Shown here: piece after piece, positions 32,085 to 36,700 of the stretch
Position numbering within the stretch: position 1 is the first letter of the stretch
Layout: the number at the start of each line of letters is the position of its first letter
NCBI RefSeq assembly: GCF_008905045.1
Contig: NZ_VWMY01000091.1
Span: 1-36,700 of the forward strand
From: Streptomyces albicerus
GTDB lineage: Bacteria; Actinomycetota; Actinomycetes; Streptomycetales; Streptomycetaceae
Length of the DNA: 36,700 nucleotides
Direction of reading: 5' to 3'
Made by a program: the position numbers and the translations under genes
The notes under the pieces: generated by a model
Databases searched by the model: none
Seen by the model: the letters and a program-made list of their open reading frames with translations, nothing else
What the model was told of the DNA's origin: nothing

Positions 32085-32690
32085 GTGCCGCGTAGGTCGC
32101 GGCAAGGCGTCAGAGGGGTCCTTCAGAGGGGCACGTACCTGGAAACGCGTCAGGGGCCCATGTCGGCGTTCGGGCGGACCCCTCCCTGCCCCTCCCTGCC
32201 TTGAACGCGCGCCGGGGCCGACGACGTCTGGAGACATTGGCCCGGCCGGAGCGTCGCCCGTCGCGCGAGGTATGCGATCACGGCAGGCTGCGGAACCTGC
32301 CACAGGGCGTCGACTCGCCGTCAGGCAACCGGCTGACAGTCGAGGTTGGGCCGCGACATGGTCGCTCGCCTCGTCGGTGCCCCGCTCGGCGGTCTGCTCT
32401 ACGTGTGATGTCCCGCTGGCTCCCGTTCCTGGACAGCCTCACCCGTTCACGCCGACGCGTGTGCGGGGCCGGTGGCCTGTCCGGCTCCTCAGAAGGACGA
32501 TGACGGGACTCGCCTGCGCGAGGGCCGAACCGGCGCGCCCGAACATCTGCCGTTCGGGCACCTTGTCGGCATGGATGGGAGCGTCAGTCCGTATGGGCAG
32601 GAGCCCCCGGCCGGGGGCGTGTGCCCCCCGCAGCCTGCTCGCTCAAGACTCGGCCCTGCGGCTTTCGGCGAGACGGGCAGCTCACAGGTT
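32085..32690. other. 606-bp stretch without a supported gene
   Basis: No frame on either strand resembles a known protein, and open frames here look like chance. The only structure I see is a 16-bp perfect palindrome, GCCCCCGG joined to CCGGGGGC, at about 32603-32618. The stretch lies between a normal chromosomal gene pair and the tRNA-like attachment site, so it may be scar DNA from integration. Confidence 0.4.
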
Positions 32691-32693
32691 GGG

Positions 32694-32737
32694 CGCCCCC
32701 GGCAGGACTCGAACCTGCGGCCAAGCGCTTAGAAGAG
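32694..32737 (-). tRNA. tRNA-Arg(UCU)-like gene, 3' half intact, 5' half degenerate (candidate att site)
   Basis: On the minus strand the sequence runs CTCTTCTAAGCGC (anticodon-loop side with UCU), then TTGGCC, then a perfect T-arm GCAGG-TTCGAGT-CCTGC and acceptor strand CGGGGGC with discriminator G. The proper 5' half, which should start GCCCCCG with a D-arm, is absent. The DNA upstream gives only a weak GCCCAGG with an oversize 15-base anticodon loop closed by AAGCGC/GCGCTT. It is not expected to fold as a working tRNA. Identity that starts at the anticodon loop and runs to the 3' end is the usual mark left by tyrosine-recombinase integration into a tRNA gene; a full copy would be expected beyond the right window edge. 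Confidence 0.65.
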
Positions 32738-32915
32738 AGGTAGGCGCTTCGGATCTCCTAAGCCCCTGACCTGGGCATCATTGGATGGAAGGCTGCTCCG
32801 GACGGGCATCTTGGCCACGCATTTGCCGGAACAGAGCATTCCGGCGGCGCGTCCGAGTGGGTTGAGCGAGCATCGGCGATCGCCTCGCAGTGGTGGACGT
32901 TGAAGCTGCGGCGGC

Positions 32916-33443
32916 CTACCCCTCCCCGTCCGGCAGAGACACACTCAAGACAGCACGCCATGTGAAATTGACATTTGGCTCGGGCTGTCCGGTTCCATCC
33001 CAGGAAAAGATCCGTATCTGTAGGTCGACCTCGGTCGGCGGTGGTGGCGGACCGTGCAGCACTGGTGGCGGCACCTGAACTACATGTGTTAAAAACACGG
33101 GATCGTCGGACCGGGCCGTAGCTGTAACCCACACCTCGTCTTCTGACGCGATCTTCCATTCGTCCCAGCAGACGAAGTTACGCACGTGCACGATCGTCGA
33201 ACCGTCAGATCCCGTCGTGGCGTAGCCCATTAGGTCGAGAAGCCGCGTCGGGGTGCAGACATTTGGCCATTGGGGTGCAGGAGGCGCAAGCCCGATTGTT
33301 CGCTGCGCTACAACGCCGAATCGGCCAGGTTCGTCCCACCTCATATACGCCCCAATGGAATAGCGAACCTTAAGCACATTCCCTGGGAATTTTAGTTCGG
33401 TTCCGACCTCCGGAGTTGCGGCACCAACAGCTTCCTGGTCCAT
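32916..33443 (-). CDS. hypothetical protein with Pro-rich segment
   Basis: A 175-residue protein with no signal peptide or membrane span. The ATG at 33443 follows GGAAGG, and TTGACA stands about 65 bp upstream (33509-33514, minus strand) as a possible -35. The chain looks beta-rich: ELKFPGNVLKVRYSIGAYMRW, RFGVVAQRTIGL, GSTIVHVRNFVCWDEWKI, EVWVTATARSDDPVF. A PPPVLHGPPPPP stretch follows, then EVDLQIRIFSWDGTG and NVNFTWRAVLSVSL. I recognise no family. Codon use is less GC-biased than in the left part of the window, in line with acquisition by transfer. It is the first gene inside the presumed island and stands alone. Moderately sure that it is a real gene, unsure of function. Confidence 0.65.
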   Translation of the reverse strand: MDQEAVGAATPEVGTELKFPGNVLKVRYSIGAYMRWDEPGRFGVVAQRTIGLAPPAPQWPNVCTPTRLLDLMGYATTGSDGSTIVHVRNFVCWDEWKIASEDEVWVTATARSDDPVFLTHVVQVPPPVLHGPPPPPTEVDLQIRIFSWDGTGQPEPNVNFTWRAVLSVSLPDGEG

Positions 33444-34270
33444 TCTTCACCTTCCAATTGGATTTGGCCTAGCTTGAGCGACCCAAGGCTGCGCTCTGGT
33501 AAAAATAGTGTCAACCTTCCGAGTGCTTTCTGTTACATTCAGGTGCAGAATTATTGATCTACTCGTGCGATCCAAAGGGGTGGTTGAGGATCGTGTGGCC
33601 TGTGAGTGAATTCGTAGCCCAGGATGCACAAGTTGAAGCTGTGAGATGCTGTATTGCATTACGCCGCGGATTCGCTAAAGGGCGCAGAGAGGGGTAGCGG
33701 CTGTTTAACCGCTGCGGCTCTCTCGAGCCATGCGGAACAATGACAAAGCGCGGTATCCAGCGAGGTCGGGCCCCGCTCTTCCATTTCAGCATCCGACCTG
33801 GTCAGACCGTGATTTGTGCTGGCTGTAGGTGAGTGCCTTGGCAGGATTCGAAGCTATGGACACGGCTCCGGAGAGCATGCTCATGACATGCTTGGTCATG
33901 GCTCTGACCTGCGAGGGAGCTGTATGGGGTGCGTGATCGCTTCTGGCCCACACGCCCCTCACACGCACGCGCAAGGAGAAGCGGGACGGTACCTCCGCCT
34001 GCTGCGATCCAAAGAGGCCTGTTGCGCGGAGGGGCTGCAACACCCGAGTGTTGCAGCCCCTCCCACGCGATCGGACAGCCGCGAACCCTGCTGTCCCACC
34101 TATTTGTGCAGGTCATCGCTAGTGGCGGGACAGCCGGTCAGCTGATTCGCCCAGCCAGAGACGCCGTGAGTTGGGTCGGGGTGAACGCTCCGCGAAAGCG
34201 TAGTGAAGTGGATCGAGCCCGGGTACAGTCATGGGAGTGTGGCATCGTCGGATGGAGGAGGTGGGCTGAA
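33444..34270. other. 827-bp lower-GC stretch without a supported gene
   Basis: Several short frames are open on both strands, but none has a ribosome binding site with recognisable protein character. The stretch probably carries the promoter of the leftward hypothetical gene (TTGACA near 33509), the strong hairpin at 34028-34063, the left 42-bp repeat at 34073 and the promoter of the toxin module. It may include debris of recombination genes, but I could not confirm any. Confidence 0.45.
34028..34063. terminator. perfect 16-bp hairpin
   Basis: GGAGGGGCTGCAACAC at 34028-34043 pairs exactly with 34048-34063 around CCGA. It has the form of a strong bidirectional terminator and may insulate the downstream toxin module, though no gene is seen to end beside it. 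Confidence 0.7.
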
Positions 34271-35155
34271 TTGGGGAATGATGGATTCAAAGCAACTCTC
34301 TATGCGCTGGGACCATCTACCGAGGGCGGTCGGATTCCTCTAGCTGAACTGGCGCGCATCGCAAGTGAAATGCAAGCCACTCTGGAGCGGCTTGCGCTGG
34401 CCCTGAGCGGAAATCAGATAAAGGCAGGGCGTCGTCCGCGCGATATTGTTGACGCAGTCCGTTTGGATTTCGTCGGTTTTGAAAAAGGATCTGCCATCCT
34501 GCAAGTTGCTCGAACGGGGCAACAATCCTGGGGTGGTGACGACTTGCTAGAAGAGTCATTCACGACTCTAGCCAGGGGAGTTAGAGCCCTTGAGCAAGGC
34601 GGGACGCTTCCTGATTCCTTCACGCCCCAGGTGGTCAATGGGCTGCGCTCGCTTACGGGCGGCATCGGCGCGAGAGGAATCACTCGGATCCGCGTCACGT
34701 CGACGAGCGCCCCAGAGTTCGAGTTCAATAGCGGACTGAGGCAGGCGTTGCGTGAAGTTTCCCTCTCGCTAGTCGAGAGTGAAGCGACTGTAGTGGGCCG
34801 TTTGCAGATGGGCGATTTTTCGCCTGCCTCGCTGCTGTGTCGCATTGATACCTATGCTGGCAGCATCCAATGTGGCTTTGGTTCTGAGATCAGAGATAGG
34901 GTCCTTGACTGCATGGATCAGCTGGTCATGGCGCATGGGATCGCTGAGATGCAGCCGGATGGATCCACGATTCGGGTTCTACGTATCGCAGACATCAGTC
35001 CGATTAGCTCCTCGTCGTCTCGATCTTTGAATGATCTAGCTGGGGAACAACAGGTTGCGCCGCTTGCTTCCGTGGATGAGCTTTCCGGAGGTGACATCGA
35101 CGGCCTTGATGATTTCTTGGCGGCGATCTCCTCGGTTCGTGGTGATGGCCAGTGA
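34271..35155 (+). CDS. partner protein of PIN toxin, large, unknown (possible OB-like C-terminal domain)
   Basis: A 294-residue soluble protein coupled to the PIN toxin gene. The TTG at 34271 is chosen because GGAGG lies about ten bases upstream; no ATG is available in frame before the conserved-looking part. The N-terminal half is helical (IPLAELARIASEMQATLERLALAL; DDLLEESFTTLARGVRALE). The C-terminal part, about 195-260, runs VVGRLQMGDFSPASLLCRIDTY, SIQCGFGSEIRDRVLDCMDQLV, STIRVLRIADISPI, a strand pattern that recalls small OB-like domains. The last 40 residues are acidic and flexible. Classical VapB antitoxins are 70-90 residues with a DNA-binding head, so this is not one of them. GC content and codon use are lower than in the chromosomal part. 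Antitoxin function is inferred only from position. Confidence 0.75.
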   Translation: MGNDGFKATLYALGPSTEGGRIPLAELARIASEMQATLERLALALSGNQIKAGRRPRDIVDAVRLDFVGFEKGSAILQVARTGQQSWGGDDLLEESFTTLARGVRALEQGGTLPDSFTPQVVNGLRSLTGGIGARGITRIRVTSTSAPEFEFNSGLRQALREVSLSLVESEATVVGRLQMGDFSPASLLCRIDTYAGSIQCGFGSEIRDRVLDCMDQLVMAHGIAEMQPDGSTIRVLRIADISPISSSSSRSLNDLAGEQQVAPLASVDELSGGDIDGLDDFLAAISSVRGDGQ

Positions 35156-35553
35156 ACTATGTCGTAGTCGATACCGACGTATTTTCAAATCTCTTTGCCG
35201 GAATTGACGTCGACCGCTATAAGTCTCACCTGACAGGTGTTGTCCCCACTCTTTCCTTCACCTCAGTTGCAGAACTCTACTATGGTGCCGCAAAGGCGGG
35301 GTGGGGAGATCGAAGAGTGGGTGCTCTTGAAGAAGCTATAAGGCGCTATCTCGTCGCGCCTTACGACGTAGACATGGCGCGGCTGTGGGGGAAGTTGAAA
35401 AGCCAGGCGCAGGGTCTGGGGCATCCTCTCGGGCAACCTCACCAGGCTAATGATCTTTGGATTGCGGCGACGGCAATTTACTACAATGCGCCTCTCTTGA
35501 CAGGGAATCATCGCCACTTCTCGGGATTCCCCGGGCTCTCCTTGATCACGTAG
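35152..35553 (+). CDS. PIN-domain ribonuclease toxin (VapC-like)
   Basis: A 133-residue PIN nuclease, expected to cut RNA with a divalent metal. The acidic active site is complete: D7 and D9 in VVDTDVFSNLF, E41 in VAELYYG and D101 in ANDLWIAATA, followed by LTGNHRHFSGFPGL, the family's C-terminal strand region. Length is normal. The GTG start overlaps the stop of the partner gene as GTGA (35152-35155), the coupling usual for toxin-antitoxin pairs. It has a lower-GC codon style like its partner. A 42-bp direct repeat begins 20 bp after the stop, so the module ends sharply. In the usual VapBC order the antitoxin also comes first, which supports the pairing. Confidence 0.9.
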   Translation: MNYVVVDTDVFSNLFAGIDVDRYKSHLTGVVPTLSFTSVAELYYGAAKAGWGDRRVGALEEAIRRYLVAPYDVDMARLWGKLKSQAQGLGHPLGQPHQANDLWIAATAIYYNAPLLTGNHRHFSGFPGLSLIT

Positions 35554-35727
35554 AGGCGTGAGTCGGACAGGTGGGACAGCCGTGAATCTCGCTGTCCCAC
35601 CTATTTGTGCAGGTCGCAGATGGTATTGGGACACTCGGATAGCTGGGACACTGCCAGTCCGGCGACGTGCTGTGTGTCGCGTGGCACCGCTTGGCAGCGG
35701 ACAGTGGAGAGAGCGAGAGGAGCCGAG

Positions 35728-35949
35728 GTGTCGGAGGCCAGTCCGCGCGGAACCTACCTGGTCATCTCGGAGGCGCTACGGAGGCGGATCGGCCAGGACA
35801 AGGCCGCGGACGCCGTGCCGTCAGAGGCTGAACTGATGCGCGAGCACGGGGTCTCACGCAATGCGATCCAGCGCGCTCGGTTCGTTCGCCCGGCTTCGCC
35901 ACGTATTTGCCGGACGGGGGCATTCCGGCTGCTCCTTCAGACGGCTTGA
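35728..35949 (+). pseudogene. truncated GntR-type regulator N terminus
   Basis: The GTG at 35728, preceded by GAGAGGAG, opens VSEASPRGTYLVISEALRRRIGQ, then VPSEAELMREHGVSRNAIQRA. This is the winged-helix head of Streptomyces GntR-family regulators, with the PSE-x-x-L-x-x-x-x-G-V-S-R signature. After residue 51 the frame turns to FVRPASPRICRTGAF and stops at 35949, with the second half of the wing and any effector domain missing. The break falls just before the 32-bp repeat copy at 35898. It cannot work as a normal GntR protein, although a short DNA-binding peptide is possible. I infer loss by recombination or insertion at the repeat. Confidence 0.75.
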
Positions 35950-36008
35950 TGGACGCAGCACTGCGCCACGATGTCGGGGCGAGTCCCTCCGCGAGGTAGC
36001 GTCGTCCC

Positions 36009-36443
36009 ATGGATGTGCATGGAGCTGTGTTCGTGATTCTTACCGGCCCCGTCGAGGAGCTAGAGGCCGCGATAGCTACGATTCAGACAGCTGGTATCAC
36101 CGTTGAGAAAGATCCCGACAGGGGGCCGAACGTCATCGCGACGTGGTTCTCCGATGGCACCGATCGACCAGCCCGAGAGTTCATTGAGCAGTGCGTGGCA
36201 CGGACGGTAGCGGCGGCGCAAGGCACAGGTTTCGCAGTCGGTGAGCCGGGAGTTTGGGCCAGCAACGCTGCCACACGCAAGTTGTCCTACAACAGCAAGA
36301 CCGGCGAGTTCCTTGGGTTCTTCTATGACACGGATTCGTCCTTCAGCCAGGAGACCTTGCTGCGTGTAGTTGAAGAACGTGGGATGAATCTCAACGACAT
36401 TGAGCTTCGCGACCCGCCCGAGTTTGAAGTGCCCTTGGACTGA
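36009..36443 (+). CDS. hypothetical protein, unknown
   Basis: A 144-residue soluble protein. The ATG at 36009 has GAGGTAG about 13 bases upstream, an acceptable but weak ribosome binding site. The opening VFVILTGPVEELEAAIATIQTAGITVEKDP looks like a beta-alpha-beta unit, followed by NVIATWFSDGTDRPAREFIEQCVARTVAAAQGTGF and YNSKTGEFLGFFYDTDSS, ending with an acidic tail (EVPLD). No catalytic motif, signal or membrane span is seen. I recognise no family. Codon use is intermediate between the island and the chromosome. It stands after the truncated GntR gene and may belong to the same island. Confidence 0.68.
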   Translation: MDVHGAVFVILTGPVEELEAAIATIQTAGITVEKDPDRGPNVIATWFSDGTDRPAREFIEQCVARTVAAAQGTGFAVGEPGVWASNAATRKLSYNSKTGEFLGFFYDTDSSFSQETLLRVVEERGMNLNDIELRDPPEFEVPLD

Positions 36444-36700
36444 CGGCGGCCGAACGCCCGCAGGAAGTCTCACGCGCCACTCATGCGTGCGGCGGGCGCG
36501 CACTGAAGGGTGAGGGCGGCGATGTGCGCCTCTGCCGCCGTGGGGTACGAACCCCTGGTGTTACAGCCATAGGATCCGGACACTGGCGGTTTAAGGGTCT
36601 CCGGTCCATCTATGCACCCATGAGGGCTGGGGTCGTCAAGGCATGTGGCATCCCCGCCCGGTGAGTTTGTGGCTGTTCTCGTCGGGCTGTTTGCTGGCGG
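36444..36700. other. 257-bp right edge, no gene supported
   Basis: A tRNA-like arrangement on the minus strand near 36528-36590 is too defective to call. Near the right edge, open frames with hydrophobic character begin (a GTG at about 36661 reads SLWLFSSGCLLA) and may be the start of a gene that continues outside the window; this cannot be judged from so few codons. Confidence 0.35.

Larger units (their letters stand above)
34073..35615 (+). repeat. 42-bp direct repeats at 34073-34114 and 35574-35615 bracketing the PIN module
   Basis: The two copies start GGACAGCCG and share the block GCTGTCCCACCTATTTGTGC followed by AGGTC; by eye 38 of 42 positions agree. Weaker likeness continues for about 30 bp (GGGACA...CGG...AGCTG). 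Each copy starts with an inverted repeat: in the right copy GTGGGACAGC pairs with GCTGTCCCAC, in the left the arm is shorter. The distance between copies is 1501 bp, and the two-gene module fits exactly between them. Confidence 0.8.
32814..35929 (+). repeat. 32-bp imperfect direct repeats at 32814-32845 and 35898-35929
   Basis: Both copies begin GCCACG, continue ATTTGCCGGA and end GCATTCCGGC, agreeing at 27 of 32 positions by eye. Each holds an inner inverted pair GCCGGA...TCCGGC around nine bases. They lie in the same orientation about 3.1 kb apart and enclose most of the lower-GC island. On the minus strand both could encode a peptide of the pattern AGM-x-x-SGK-x-VAK, so they may be fragments of one former gene. 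The right copy is where the truncated GntR gene loses its homology. Confidence 0.65.

Noticed and set aside
32603..32618. 16-bp GC palindrome as a terminator
   Set aside because: It has no loop and no neighbouring gene end; such palindromes arise often in DNA of this composition.
33786..34145. Short open frames on both strands before the PIN module
   Set aside because: They overlap each other and the perfect hairpin and repeat, lack ribosome binding sites and resemble no protein.
36528..36590. tRNA-like sequence on the minus strand (GGCTGTAAC, GGGGTTCG, CCCC, GGCGGC)
   Set aside because: The T-loop is one base short, the anticodon arm does not pair properly and the D-arm is missing; only about 55 bases separate the would-be acceptor strands. 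It may be a decayed tRNA end, but it cannot be called.
1..36700. CRISPR arrays, rRNA genes or a complete insertion sequence
   Set aside because: No regularly spaced repeats, rRNA-like stretches or paired terminal inverted repeats around an intact transposase were seen.

Overview
The window looks like a chromosomal segment of a Streptomyces or close relative. The DNA is very GC-rich, third codon positions are almost all G or C, GTG and TTG starts are common, many genes overlap by four bases, and the gene families are typical of the genus. The species cannot be told from the sequence.

Left part (1-15640): a REP-like palindrome, a GT-C membrane glycosyltransferase, a secreted chorismate mutase, a long-chain acyl-CoA synthetase, and a secreted GH26-like hydrolase with a proline-rich tail. 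Reading leftwards from 15640 to 6267 is an eight-gene, almost gapless exopolysaccharide operon: GT4, polyprenyl-phosphate sugar transferase, O-antigen ligase/polymerase-like protein, MurJ-like flippase, polysaccharide deacetylase, GT4, Wzz-like chain-length protein and CelD/FemAB-type acyltransferase. The GH26-like gene runs into its end convergently, which suggests a hydrolase serving the same polymer.

Middle (15641-24650): a run of small exported proteins, including three tandem paralogues (17955-19040) with conserved cysteines and duplicated intergenic DNA beside the wreck of an IS5-type transposase. Then come a GH16-like protein without a signal peptide, a PknB-like kinase, a PhzF-family enzyme on a likely leaderless transcript, and a beta-carbonic anhydrase lipoprotein.

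Signalling operon (30088 down to 24697): six tightly packed genes encode an SPFH/band-7-like protein, a PP2C phosphatase, an atypical HGD/DFD-type protein kinase, a vWA protein, a small beta-rich protein and a membrane protein with RanBP2-type zinc fingers. The vWA-kinase-PP2C core recalls the TerY-P triad of stress and conflict systems, but the accessories look unusual. A divergent LuxR-type regulator gene beside it is broken by one extra base. This operon is the best candidate in the window for an undescribed system.

Right part (31047-36700): a TetR/DUF2867 pair sharing an operator of four alternating 7-bp half-sites, then the intact 3' half of a tRNA-Arg gene that looks like an attachment site. 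After that the base composition falls and the content becomes that of a decayed mobile island: unknown proteins, a PIN toxin with an unusually large partner gene bracketed by 42-bp direct repeats, a truncated GntR regulator and a further 32-bp imperfect direct repeat. No CRISPR array, complete insertion sequence, rRNA or complete tRNA gene was found.
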